DNA of 64,000 nucleotides from Cinnamomum chago (Eukaryota > Streptophyta > Magnoliopsida > Laurales > Lauraceae): positions 113,910,001-113,974,000 of the forward strand of contig CP142453.1 in the NCBI GenBank assembly GCA_038049695.1, read 5' to 3'. The notes under the pieces were generated by a model, which had not been told where the DNA came from, ran no database searches, and worked only from the letters and a program-made list of their open reading frames with translations. Position 1 is the first letter of the stretch; every line of letters begins with the position of its first letter. Shown here one piece after another: positions 1-11,806 of this stretch. The position numbers and the translations under genes are program-made.

Positions 1-2187
1 AATTAAGAATACGAAAAGGTGGAGAAAACTGTCTACAATATATATTTGACATATCTTGTGGTTTTTCTGCACTTGTTAATTCTCTACCTATCTTGTCACC
101 TTTTTCTCATTTAATCGGAGACAATTTGGCAAAAACGGAGGCGGAGTAGGCTATATGGGCAGTTTCATCCACCTTTTTTTTTTTTTTTTTTTTTTTTCTT
201 CTGTATCGGAACAAGCATGTGCATATCGTATTGTGGACATGCTGCATGAGAAATGTTCTACATGCGCAGCCTAGCTACACGGGGCCCACTTGGGCGTACT
301 TTTGATTAGTGCAAACCCTTTTATGCTCTCAACCCCCATCATCCGACAACAGGCCCAATTTTATTCTCATTAAACCTTTACCCACAATTGGATTGAATTT
401 CAAATAAATTTGTTAAAAGACCACCAAATTTTAAGACTGCAAAATTAAGGACTACGATGATCTATTAAGGCTAACTTTTTTTTTTTTTTTTCCTTTCTCG
501 ACTTTTATCAATAAGGAGACCTTTCCATATATCCCACCCCCATTGATAATTAGTAGGCATCTAAGTGGGCTTGAAGAACTGAACCACATATGAGGAGTAT
601 GTATTCTGCTTGTAGGAGAACATTTCCCCCCTGTCAATCTAGCTCAACCTAGCTCATGTCTCCATGAAAGGATGTAGCTGATAATGATGATGATGATGAT
701 ATGCAGGCATTTGATTTGATACAGTCTAAAGTGGCTGGAAGATCCTACCTTTCTGGGATGGTTAAAACAATGAAGCCCAGCGGGTTGGACTATGGTTCAG
801 TCCAACCATTTTGTGGCCCACTGCGGTCAACATGCATCGTGATCGGTCAGTTGATGAGAATGATATGGCTTAAGTTTCTTGATTCAATGATTATTTTCTT
901 TGAATATGAACAGTCATATCATCTAATTGTTTTGGCCATTTTTTTGGAGGTCCCCTGTGAGATGGTTATTATCTTCAGACTATGAGAGTATTTTTAGCCC
1001 ATAAGCAATCTTTACAAGCCCTTGTTACCCAACATCTCTCTGGTTTAACTTTGTTGGATTTTCAACAAGATGGGTAATCTACTCAGCTGACTTGATAATT
1101 CTGCGAAGAAAAATATCAATTAATGATCAACTGATCTTCTTTTTTTAAAACTTTTATGCAAACACCTGTTTGTAGTAGTTATTTTTCAGTGTCTTAGTAG
1201 TAGAAAGTGCAGAGGCCAAGGATGTCCCCTAATATAATTGAGTAGACATGGGCCATCCCTCACACACAATGGGCAGTCATACTAACCGATTGATTACAAT
1301 TACAATCAAAATGGGACACACACGGATGATGGTGTAAATAAATGTGAGGACTTTTGTTGTGTAGTCAATGAAGACAATTCATTTGCTGATTTTGCTCGAT
1401 ATTGGTGTGTTCACTACGGATCTAACGAAACACATACACACGTAAAATAGAAAAAGAAGGCAGTATAACTGTAATATTTGATGCATGTGAGAAATCGTGT
1501 GACTTGTATACCATAGGTCGTGCATTAAGCCATTGGCTCCTAGGCGAAGGCTAATCCTGAAAAAGTTTTTATCTGCATGATTAGGGAAATTCAGATTGAG
1601 ATCAAACTCTTGATAAAGAGTTTTGGATTGACATCAAACTCGATGTGACATAGTTTTCCACTAGTCAAAAGAGGGATTCTTGACCCGGTAGACTCAAAAA
1701 AGAAAAAAAAAAAAGTAACTCCTCAGGATTGCTTATTTAATTAAGGGAGCTTCAAATTCATTGTTTGATCATCCATAGATCCAAGCATTCACAATGACCT
1801 TGAATGCATCTACCAACGTGAGTCTCATTTCGATTTACACATCCAATCTAATAATTAAGATTATGAAATTGTATTTGTATCATATCAACATTTTATTAAG
1901 TTTCAATAGATGTGACAAACATCAAAGTCTCTTCTCCAGTAAAAAAAAAAGGACACCTGTGCAAAAAAAGAAAAGAAAAGTGTAAATACTAGTAAGCAAC
2001 AGTCAAAAGGAAACATTTGTGTAAGTTTCTTGGCACTGCTCTCATTCCATTTTCGTTCCTTTGTTCTCTCTCAAACATCCAGACACCTCTCTTTCTCTCT
2101 CTTTCTCTCTCTCTGAGTGTCTCTGTATGTCTTTTGTCAAGCTAAGCTTCTCCTCTCCTCTTCCTTGTGTTCAATTCAAATCTTGCT
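1..2187. other. Intergenic, no gene recognised
   Basis: No open frame here resembles a known family. The stretch holds poly-T tracts (about 173-197 and 477-491), a short GAT trinucleotide run (about 682-700) and a CT-rich tract (about 2088-2115). A TTTATT at 1892-1897 reads AATAAA on the minus strand, about 290 bases past the pectate lyase stop, so it is a possible poly(A) signal for that gene. Confidence 0.5.
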
Positions 2188-5100
2188 TTAGCAAGGACGG
2201 TTGACCTTGCAGGGGAGCGCACCAGCATTGCGGGTGAGGCGGCCCACGGCGGTGGCGCTAAAGGCCTTGATCAGAGACTTCTTGTCGGCAATCTTGGCTT
2301 TCGGGTCTGGCGGTCCAGATTCTACAAAGAAGGCCCCGTTCATTAGCAGATCTCCTTCTGATCTCCAAGTCCAATGCTTCCATATTTTCTCATCGAATTC
2401 TTCCCTCTTGGTCGTCTGCCACAACAGCTCTAATTGTTTTCAGATGTTGATATATGGACCATGCAATAATTTAATCATGAAATGGGTTAAATCTTCACTA
2501 TCAAACGGTGCCCATGCTCACTAACATATTTGCAGCATGAAATTTGCATTAACAATTCCAAATAGAGCATGTAATGATCCGGCCCGCTGTCCAAAGCGGA
2601 CAATATCACATGGACAGCAGGCCCGGGTCATTACAGAAAGTGGGACCGTTACACCACGGAATCCGACAGTCCCAAAGATCTCAAAATTCAAGGCGTTACA
2701 TAGCCAAAACATAAAAATATCACGTGGACAGTGGGCCCGATCATAACAAAGCATTATCAAGTTTATTTAACTTCTCCCATGTTGGTTGAATGCCTTGTAT
2801 TCTAGGTTAACCATTAGTAAGGTTGCTCATGGGCTGGGCTGGGCAGAGGCATATCCAGGCCTTGCTTTAGAAACACAGGCCCAAGCCTCGTCCAAGAGTG
2901 AAAGGCTTAAGCCCGGATATTTTGGTAATAGAGAAGTCATTTCCTCATGCAAGTAGACTTAAGTGAATGTTTAATTGAATGTGCTTAAAAAAGTTCAACG
3001 TATATATACGATTAACTAAACATACAAGTAGTTTAAGCTGAAAGAACTCACCTACGGTTGAAGGGCCATATATGAATTTCTTTTTAAGTACTTATGTTAT
3101 AATATGACTTAATATTCTAATGATTATATTATACAAATGGGTTTTTCATTCAACCATTTCATGCATTTTTATAAATTTGTACTAGTCTGAATATTAATTA
3201 TTTTAATATATTATTTAATTTGCATGAGACTTAACCTGTGTTTTATGCTAATGCACATGAACTGAGTACACAAGCCTGTATAGTGCATGTATACTATACA
3301 GAGAGATATGATTAATGTTGTTTCATTTGTGTTGGTGACCTACCTCTTTGGCACCAGGAATATTGGGAGCAATGTAGCGATTGCCTTGGCTTATGATGGT
3401 TGGATTTTGGCTACCCCCAACTGCATACATGGTCCAGTGAGTATAGTCATTGTTCACCACATGGAAGTATCCAAATCGGCACCTATAAAAAAAAAAAAAA
3501 TTTATTTTACAAGAACATCTTATCTCATTTGGTCCACTGATAAGGGTGGGATGGGCCCCACACACCAGAAAAAGAAGAGGTCAAAATAAAAAACAGTGGC
3601 TATTTCCTCTCACCTGGGCATTCTCTGCACAAGGCGTTTTCCAAAGTGATTGAATGCAACTGTGACTTGCATGATTGTATCATAATAAGCCTTATCATTT
3701 GCGCTCATCAGCATCACCTGCATGCACCACCACCATCCATATAACATCACCAGCAAAGCCAATTACTTACAAGAGGCCCATTTTGGGCTGGGCCCAGTCC
3801 AGTTACATGCGTTAAGACTTAAGAAGCATGATTATGAGCTAATTAATTACCTCGTCGTGATCGGTCATATGGCAGTTGGAGATGGTGACTGCCGTCGTTT
3901 TTTCGATCAAGTCGATCATTCCATCTGTGCATTGCCTCATGGAGATGTGATCGATCCATATATTCGTCGATCCAAAGACGGAGATGCCATCGCCATCGCT
4001 TCTTCCTCTTTGGCCAAAATGGTCGATAGAGTCCCTGATCATGCCGCCATGGCCGGAGTGAATGTTATGTATGTAGATGCCGTGGATGATGACATTATCA
4101 ACGAACTGAAGGGTGATGCCGGCCCCACCGGCAATGTGGACCTTGTGGCCGCGCCCATCAATGGTCTTGTTGCTGTACACTAGCAGCTCCTCACTGAGCC
4201 TGATGGTCATGTCTCGGGCAAATATGATCCACAATGGCTCAGTATGGATCACTGCATGGCGTAGGGTGCCATTTCTTGGGTTCACAAGGTCGTCGTCCCG
4301 ATCATCGGTGACAACATAGAACTTTCCTTGCTTGCCGCCGGTGGTGTTTCGGCCGAAGCCGATAGCGCAATCAGCCAGACGCTTGCGGTTTTTGGCCCAA
4401 TTGGCCTTGCACCTCCAGCACTGGTCGATCGGGTTGCTTGCAATGCATGGCCCTTTCTGCTTGCTTTTTTTCAACAGCTGCCTCCTTGTGGTATTCGAGC
4501 TCCTACCAAAACTAATGAGTGTGAGTTCCAACTGAGGGACCTAAGGTGTTTGTGAATGGATTAGATTGATATGAGATGAGCTACTTGAAAGACAGACCAT
4601 AAAAGGTGCATTTGTGAAAATGGTATTTTGTTAAAATCACCATTTGACAATTGAGTTTTCTCAAGAGGTAAAAAAACGGTTTTTTTTTTTTTTAAAAAGA
4701 GAGGGGAATACATTAACTTTTTATATGGCTAGACTTTTAGTCAAGGGAATTTTTAATAGAAACACAAAATATATGTGCCTTTTGAGGTTTTGTAAAAATG
4801 TAGTGGCCTTTTTGTTAAAAGAGAAAACAATGCACATGTAGCTTAACTATTACAATAGGTATTAGCATGGTTTTAAAAAGACATCCATTACGGGGGGTGC
4901 ACAAAAAATCCAACGATCAGTAAAACCGATCTGATCCGTAGATTTTTAACCGAACCAAAGGTAAACGGATCGGTGACGGATTGAAAATCTTGTAATCAGT
5001 TAGCAGTGGATCGGTGGTGGATTTTACTCTCAATCTACGTATTCAATCCGATCCAATCCGTTGACATTAAATATAAATAAAAAAAAAACTTAAGGGGTCC

Positions 5101-6302
5101 AAATATAAGTTAAGAGGTTTAAATATATAAGAAGAAAAAACTTTAGGGGTCAAAATGTAATTTACTTTTATATATAAGTATAACAAATGAAACCCTATAC
5201 CAAATTTCAACATAGTCTTGAGAGCATATTCTTCAAATTTTCTTTAACATTAGATTCAATGAATCGAACGGATTAAACCGATATGATCCAGACCTCCACG
5301 GATCGGTTTTTAACGACCACAGATTGGTGATGGAATCCATAGGTAACGGATTCGTGATGGATTTGGCCTAATTCGTATCAATCTGATCCGTGTACACCCC
5401 TAATTTCATTTCAATTTAGAAGTGGGCACTATTTGAATAGGCCTGGACCGTTAGACTCTGCATCTAATGATCGGTCCACAAATTACTAGTGTGGCCTTAG
5501 AATTTTGGTACTTTTGATATCAATATAAATTGCACATATAGATGTGATTGCAACCAAAGAACATACATCCTTATATCTTGGGCCAGGCTGTGCTTCCATG
5601 ATTTGGTCCTTGCCAAACTCCTGCACAAAAAAAAAACCAATGTACAAACAAGACTATTTAGTCATTAGTCATTGATCATTATCATCATGGGTTGTCATTG
5701 CACCTACCATATGATCAGAATTCGGTCATGGAGCTAAACCTCATTATCAATTGGGTCTAAAAAGAGGGCACAACCCCAATACCTGCATACTCGATTGATA
5801 TGTACCAATAATAACAATATGAGCGCCTCTGGAACTCCTATACAACATGGTGCTTATGAGTTTATTAACAATTAACTCAAGGACACAAATATATCTTATC
5901 CATGTATTCAAATATAAAAAATGAATTACCAAAAAAAAAGTATAAAAATGAAGAAAAAAATTAACTTTGCAATTTGATCACAAAAAATAGATAATAATTA
6001 ATAAGTCATAAGAAGTTTCTTCATTTAAAATATAAATGCCAAGCTTAAAGAAAAAGAAAACGCACATAAACTAAAAATTATGTACAATTTACTATATATT
6101 CAGTTGATCCGTACTTCGAGTATCTTTGAATCGCGCTCCAAGGACGGATCCGCTCGCATTTTCGGAGCCGGATCAGAGAGGGGGATGGGAGGTTCCGATT
6201 ACTAAGGTTCAAAACGGAAGCATATTCTCCGATGAGGAGTCGGGTGTGGGAGTTCCCATCCTGACCTACTTTCATGGCATTTCTCTTTTGCACATGAATA
6301 TT

Positions 6303-6369
<67 letters not shown>

Positions 6370-6570
6370 GCACACATGAACCTCCGAATTGAGATGCTGA
6401 GTAACTAAATCAGGGTTGGGGTCATAAGCTGAAAGAGCTGATTCATGTGCGTCCTTAGCTCGCTGCGTCCACACTTCATCCCATTCGACGATGTGAGCTT
6501 GCAGTGTCTGCGCCAAAAACAAGAAGAAGAAGCAGAAGTAGAAACTGGTTTTTGCCTGCGTTGCTTCCAT
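2188..6570 (-). CDS. Pectate lyase, LAT59/pollen type (5 exons)
   Basis: Secreted polysaccharide lyase family 1 enzyme that cuts de-esterified pectin by calcium-dependent beta-elimination in the cell wall; LAT59 relatives act in pollen and pollen tubes. Exons in transcript order: 6570-6374, 4502-3851, 3717-3614, 3482-3344, 2415-2188, giving about 439 aa, normal for the family. Residues 1-25 form a signal peptide, followed by the family's N-terminal domain ([20 protein letters not shown]). The core has NPIDQCWRC (about 89-97), CAIGFGR, GTLRHAV, KTIDGRG, the calcium-site DGDGI (about 235-239), IWIDH, DGMID, RMPRCR with the catalytic RxPxxR arginine pattern, and YFHVVNNDY; it ends [19 protein letters not shown] and a Cys-rich tail. 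All borders are GT..AG, but the exon 1/2 junction is uncertain: CATGT|GTGCG joined to GGTAG|GAGC keeps frame and family spacing, while an acceptor giving start 4511 also works. A GA repeat lies directly 5' of the ATG. The key residues are intact and no stop interrupts the chosen exons. Confidence 0.9.
2603..2748. repeat. Direct repeat in pectate lyase last intron
   Basis: A roughly 33-base motif (aatatcac-tggacag--ggcccg-tcat-aca) occurs at about 2603-2636 and again at about 2716-2748. The GC-rich text with sites such as GGCCCGCTGTCC is unlike the AT-rich intron around it and looks like a fragment of a dispersed element. Family not identified. Confidence 0.5.
4892..5400. mobile_element. MITE-like element in pectate lyase intron 1
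   Basis: The segment starts GGGGGGTGCAC and ends GTGTACACCCC, so its ends form a short imperfect inverted repeat. Inside, the motif GGATCGGT(G/T) and its variants recur in both halves, in both orientations. It has no coding capacity. I could not fix a convincing target duplication, so the superfamily is open; the GGGGTG..CACCCC ends resemble common plant hAT-type MITEs. Confidence 0.55.
6305..6368. repeat. Compound microsatellite (AT)18(GA)14
   Basis: Uninterrupted AT dinucleotides at 6305-6340 run straight into GA dinucleotides at 6341-6368. On the gene strand this is (TC)14(AT)18, starting 5 bases inside intron 1 of the pectate lyase gene, next to the splice donor. Confidence 0.95.
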
Positions 6571-7107
6571 GACTCTCTCTCTCTCTCTCCTTGTTTTCCT
6601 TCTTGGGGTTTCTGGGGTAGTGAGAGTTGGGGTGGAATGTTACACGGCTGTTAGTAGCTCCCAACAAGAGGAACCCCCCAAGTGAAGGAAATAACAAAGA
6701 AAAAACATGAAAGGCTAGAAGGCTTTCATCTTGGATTGATTAAAAAGCATGGAGAGTGAGGTCTTTTCAAAAGAAGGTGGTCTTGAATAAATAAATATGA
6801 GGGGGCCAACGAGACAAAGATGGCGAGACCGGGGGATCGGTTAGAAAGGAATTGCAAAATTGTGTGGTATTGAGACATCGGTTGATGCTTTCAAACGGTT
6901 TCTGTTTTTGGAGGTAAGGTGTCAATGTTTTTGTTTAGGGAGATTAAACTAGCTGGTCAGATACAATCCAGGATGTCTTAATATGGATCATGTGCCTTGA
7001 AAGTAAATTGGGGCACCTACAGCCCACGAAGGGAGGGCATGGTGGAAGATGGGATGTGCAGAGGATTTGGTGGATACGACTTATGTGTGGTTTAAGTCAG
7101 GCTTGAC

Positions 7108-7296
7108 CAAGGGGGGACCCCCAAAATTCAATTTGGGGGGACTTTATGTAAAAGAAATATTCTGGGGAGGGGTAAATCTTAAAAAAAAGTATATTAATTA
7201 TCAGGATTTGCAGGGGGGTAAATAGAAAATTTTAAGTTTTTATAGGTATGGGTTGGGGCTTCAGTCCCTAGACCCTATTACCTGGGTCCGCTACTG
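7108..7296. mobile_element. hAT-type MITE, 189 bp
   Basis: Ends CAAGGGGGGACCC and (reverse complement of right end) CAGTAGCGGACCC form the terminal inverted repeat. Both sides carry the same 8-base target duplication GGCTTGAC (7100-7107 and 7297-7304), the hallmark of hAT transposition. It is non-coding and shares its terminal motif (GCGGACCC) with the element at 8363-8546. Confidence 0.85.
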
Positions 7297-8362
7297 GGCT
7301 TGACCATTCTGAACGACTAGTTGTGATCCATTGAGACCAAGTTTAGCGGGCATTCTCATGAGCTTGGCTAAGGCTAATATATATATATATATATTGTAAA
7401 TAATATAATTTTTTTCATTTTTTTATAATAAGGAAATTTTAACAAGATTTTTTAGAGTCTTTTGTATATACCACTCTAAGGTTTCTAGGATTCGTAAATG
7501 GGTCCATGTGGTTTTAGTATTTACAAATAAGCCACTTTTTTCTTATTTTAACACCTTTTATATCCTCAAAATTAGTAGCCTTTTGAACTACGATAAGTTT
7601 TTAGAGTGACATAACACTTTTGCTTTATCCCTATATATATAATTTTAAAAGCTTGGACTTATTTTCCTCTAAGCTTGTATCATTAACAATTACTGTAGAA
7701 CATTTAATACAGAATAACCCTATATAAATCCATTTTTATGAATACATGACTCATTTCATTAAATCCAAATTGATTATAATGACACTCAATGCCTGGCCTG
7801 TACATAAATGGGTTGGTTATCATTGATCTAATCCATGCATGATCCACCATTAAATTGATGAAAGTTTTAAAATACATTATTAAACTTCATATGCATGAGA
7901 GAGCTATTGAGAAAGAGAATGTATTGTATTTGTGACTAGAAAAAAATTAACAATATTTTTATAAATAATGACACTCATTTTTTTAATGGATATAAGGGAA
8001 AATATTTCATTTTCATAAAAAAATCAACACAAACCTCTTGGCGGCTGCTCATTCTCATAATTCTGGGGATATTAAATGTATTAAAATGAAAAAGAAGAGG
8101 CCTATTTACAAGTACTAAAATCATAGGGCCCCATTTACAAATCCTAAAATCCCTATAGGAGGTATATAAAGAAACTCTTTTTTTTTTTTTTTTTAATCAT
8201 TCTTAGATACCAAAATTTTTGTTAGAAATTTCTACATAGGAACATGCCTTGGGTGCTAGTAAGTTGGTTAAGGCACATTTGTGTATAAGGGAATTCATGG
8301 CAAATCAACCCTTGCTGAGTTGAACTTCCGTGTTGAACATTTCAGCCTTGTTTGATGTAGCG

Positions 8363-8546
8363 CAGGGGCGGACCCAAGTGCGGGCATGCCGGTGTGGTCG
8401 CACTCGTCAAACTGGGTGCACTTCCAAAACCTAAATGTAAATTCTAAGTCCACCCTCAAAATCTATATAAAAATTCTCCATTTAGCCCTAAAAACCAAAC
8501 TACCTATTCATACACCCCTCAAATGAAAATCTTGAGTCCGCTATTG
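8363..8546. mobile_element. hAT-type MITE, 184 bp
   Basis: The left end CAGGGGCGGACCCAAG pairs with the right end, which reads CAATAGCGGACTCAAG on the other strand. The flanks are a perfect 8-base duplication ATGTAGCG (8355-8362 and 8547-8554). It has no coding capacity and belongs to the same terminal-repeat family as the element at 7108-7296. Confidence 0.9.
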
Positions 8547-8554
8547 ATGTAGCG

Positions 8555-11440
8555 TATAACTCTATTGAAAAACCGTAATTTGTGTGCGTTTTCGTTGCAG
8601 CATAAAAAGTAAAGCACAACAAACCACCCCTGGATTTCATTTTTGCCAGAAGAGAAAACCTGTTTTTTTACCTTTCCGGCAGCGTTACAAAAACATGCCC
8701 TAAAAGACTTACTGTTGGCAACTTGGATGTATGTGGGGCCTGTCCATTCAAGTCACATAATAATAATAATTATAAGCTTGGATGAGTTAATTGATGCTTG
8801 AGAACATCTCATAGGAAAATCTAGTCACCATAGTGGTCATTTGTTTGTGCTCCTTTGTGTACATAAATGATTTACATGCGTGACCAGTGGTGGCTGCAGG
8901 AATTTGATTTAGTAGGGTCAACAAATGACTTATTTTCTACAAACCGAATAAATTTATTTTTTCCTTTATCAACATCTGTCATCTACTTTCGATAATTCGA
9001 CAAATATAATAAAAAAAATTCTCAAATAATCTATTTCTGACAATTGGACAAAGATAACATTGAATTCCTCAAACAATTCGACAATTCTTCTTCCTTTTCC
9101 TCTCCTTCTTGTTTTTTTTTTTTTTTCCCCTTTGCTGCTTGGTTAGGACTTGAAGTCTATATGCCTAAATATAAATGTTAGGGTTTTCTCCTTCTAATAT
9201 GGGGAGAATACCGTATTTAGAGGTTAAGTTAGGGTAAATGAAGAGTTAATGACATCATGTTTAAAAAGAGAATTTTCTTAAAAAAAAAAAAAGTTGGGCC
9301 CATTATTATTATTTTATTTTGGTAGATAGATGACTCATTAACTTAGGCATTGAGTGAGGTCAAAACCTTCACATAAGTTCAATTCATTAAAGAATTTTTC
9401 TTTCTAATAATTTTTCAGATCTTGACCCCACTGACATCCATGTAGCGCTGCTCATGTGCATGACCATTACCCATGTGGTGCTTTGTGTAGATTTACACCT
9501 GGGGTGTATAAACGAGGCCAATTACACACCATCATTTTCAAATCTAAGAACTTGTGAAAATGAATCATAAACACCCCCCCCCCCCCCCCCCCCCCCCAAC
9601 ACACAGACACACACACACACACACACTACAGATGGCACTATTATAGGTGAAAACAAACACAATGACTTTTTTTCTTATGGGGGTCATCAAAGGCCTTTAT
9701 TTTTCTTATTTGCATGGGCCCCATATTTGTAATTAAAACCATTTAATTTCTTTATTAGATTAAAAATCCCAAGGCCTTGAAGCGGATCATCTTAGATCTT
9801 CAAATATATATTGAGTAGTTTTTGAAATAGTCCTGACCTATAGATCTAGTTTTTGGACTTCTATGGGCCCACAGTTCATGATTTGAACTCTTTAATATTC
9901 TTTTATTAATAATAAACATCTAGACGTGAAGTTTCATATTATAATTTTTCATAGATTTAAAAAAAAATTGTGAAAAACATCTAAAAAATCTAAATACATA
10001 TATCATTGTTAGATGTACTCATATTCTGATGTGAAAATTGTAGTTTTGCGTTTTGACAAACATGATAATATATTTTACATGTATATCATTTGCATGTACA
10101 GTATTTTACATATACAATACTAGCATAATAACCCGTGTTTAGCACAGGTATAACCAGCATTTATGCATTATAAAAAATAACTATAAATTACATAAAGAAA
10201 ACAAAGGAATAGAAGGTTATAATGAGTAATCTAAGAGCTAATGGGATAAGAAGGAAAGAGAAGAGTTGGAGAAGAAAGGGAATAATGGAGCTTGTGAGGG
10301 GAAAATTTGAACGACTTGGAAGTGGGTTTGGGCCAAAACAAACCCAACCTACAAAATTAGCCCAAGAAGGAGGATTTGTCTGTTGTAAGATTGGTTCAAA
10401 TAAAGTCAGGACAGCTGGCAGAGGGGAGAGAGGCAATCGTGGAAGTGGGGAAGGAATATCTCACGAAAAGGGGCTATGATCTTCTCACATGCTGTAATGG
10501 GAAAGGTGGGAAAATACAAGTGTTAAGTAACATGAGGAAGTTGGGGAAGAAGGAAATAAAAGGGGAAAAGAGATGAAGGAAAAAATATGCCAAAATCATA
10601 TAAAAAAACTAATCATTACATGAATTTCCAATCTCGGTGGCCGACTTAAGCATCGGAGGGAACTTGATCGGTCCCACCGATCGAGACTTCTTGGTTTGAA
10701 TTTTACAAGGCCCATCTGGATGATCTCACTCAAACCATAAAGTAAGATCTGTTAACATTACTAGGTCATATTACCAGTCCATCTGAAACCCATCTCAATT
10801 TTTAACACTACAGCGCTTTTGATAGAAAAGGATGTATGTAGAAGTTTCAAAAGTGGATAAATGAGATCAAAGGTGAGTGGTAGTTTCAAAGATAGTTTGT
10901 ATGACATAACTATGGAGAAAACAAAAAAGATTCAAAATCGTAACCGACAGTCAAAATTCAATTCAAAAAACCTTTTAGCTTAATATATTATAATTTGCAC
11001 AACCCAGACTTTCTATTTGGACAGCAACAAAGACTCCTCTGCTACAATTATAAATTAGTACTTGATATTCACAGAAGCACCTACTTGCTAAAGGAAAAGT
11101 GGAAAACGCATAGATTCCAACCTAGTCTAATGTATCGTGCTTTTAAAAAGGTAAGGACTACGTTGCCCTTATCTAACCATGTTTCATTGCGGTTTCAAGT
11201 TCGAACAATGGTTTCCACAATGGCTGAATCGTGGTAGAATGGATCAACCTTTGCTTGAAACCTATTCCCCTGCATGTTGCATTAGCTATATGGTAGATCA
11301 TTTCCATCCGCATAGGATCCACTTGATGACTGTTTCTTTTCCTTCTTGCACGTCCTCCAAGCCGACCATTGACCTCTACCCCCACAAGATAATGTGATAA
11401 AATGTGGATGCCTTCCCTTATAATCCTTTTGTCGGATTTT
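8555..11440. other. Intergenic, repeat debris, no gene
   Basis: No coding signal. About 10118-10180 starts with CTAGCATAATAACCCGTG and a GCACAGG motif, much like about 26005-26060 (TTAGCACTGTAACCCGT), followed in both by purine-rich sequence on the plus strand; this looks like one dispersed element family. Poly-T and poly-A tracts are scattered through the rest. Confidence 0.45.
9574..9626. repeat. 24-base poly-C run followed by CA repeat
   Basis: An uninterrupted run of 24 C occupies 9574-9597. After AA it continues as an imperfect CA repeat to about 9626. Such a run can form an i-motif, or a G-quadruplex on the other strand. Homopolymer length is also where assemblies most often err. Confidence 0.9.
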
Positions 11441-11806
11441 ATTATGGAAATTGATTCCTCTAATGCGATCGCATGAGTATTTAAGTGAAAGACTAATCCT
11501 TAAAATTCTCATTTCCACCTGAATGAAGTTAGAGATAAATTATTTATTGGAATTAGTGTTTTCTTCCATCATGATGTTAGATCAGTTAACTCTATAGCAT
11601 ATATTAACCAAATTAGAGGTTGATAGGTTGCTTTTTTGGATGGGTGTAATAACATAAGTGGGATTGGAGGTAGTCAATTTCTCCTCCTTAGAGGTGGTGT
11701 ATTTCTCATGCACATTCCCTTCCTCCTTTTACTTTGATTTTCTGTACTTTGTACCTTTTATTTTCTTGTTGAATGAAATCTTTGGTTTCCATTAAAAAAA
11801 CAAAAA
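11441..11806 (+). pseudogene. 5'-truncated LINE tail (RNase H-like end)
   Basis: Reading from 11441 gives an RVT_3/RNase H-like end of a plant L1 element: IMEIDSSNAIA, then KTNP, HLNEVRDKLF, FFHHDVRSVNSIA. Three stops break the first part; at least two (TGA) stand where homologues have Trp, as expected from TGG to TGA change. The 3' tail has the L1-like TTGAATGAAATCTTTGG followed by poly-A near 11796. No 5' part of the element is present. Confidence 0.65.

Noticed and set aside
3722-4555. Plus-strand open frames of 68-153 aa
   Set aside because: They lie opposite pectate lyase exon 2 and have no family likeness.
5568-5622. Possible extra pectate lyase exon ([18 protein letters not shown]) on the minus strand, flanked by AG and GT
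   Set aside because: It is open and has splice-like borders, but LAT59-type enzymes have no such insertion between the N-terminal domain and the TTRR segment, and the model without it already has the right length.
6202-6376. Open reading frame running from pectate lyase exon 1 through the microsatellite (SLSLSL..IYIYIY)
   Set aside because: The frame stays open only because dinucleotide repeats lack stops; it skips the catalytic exons.
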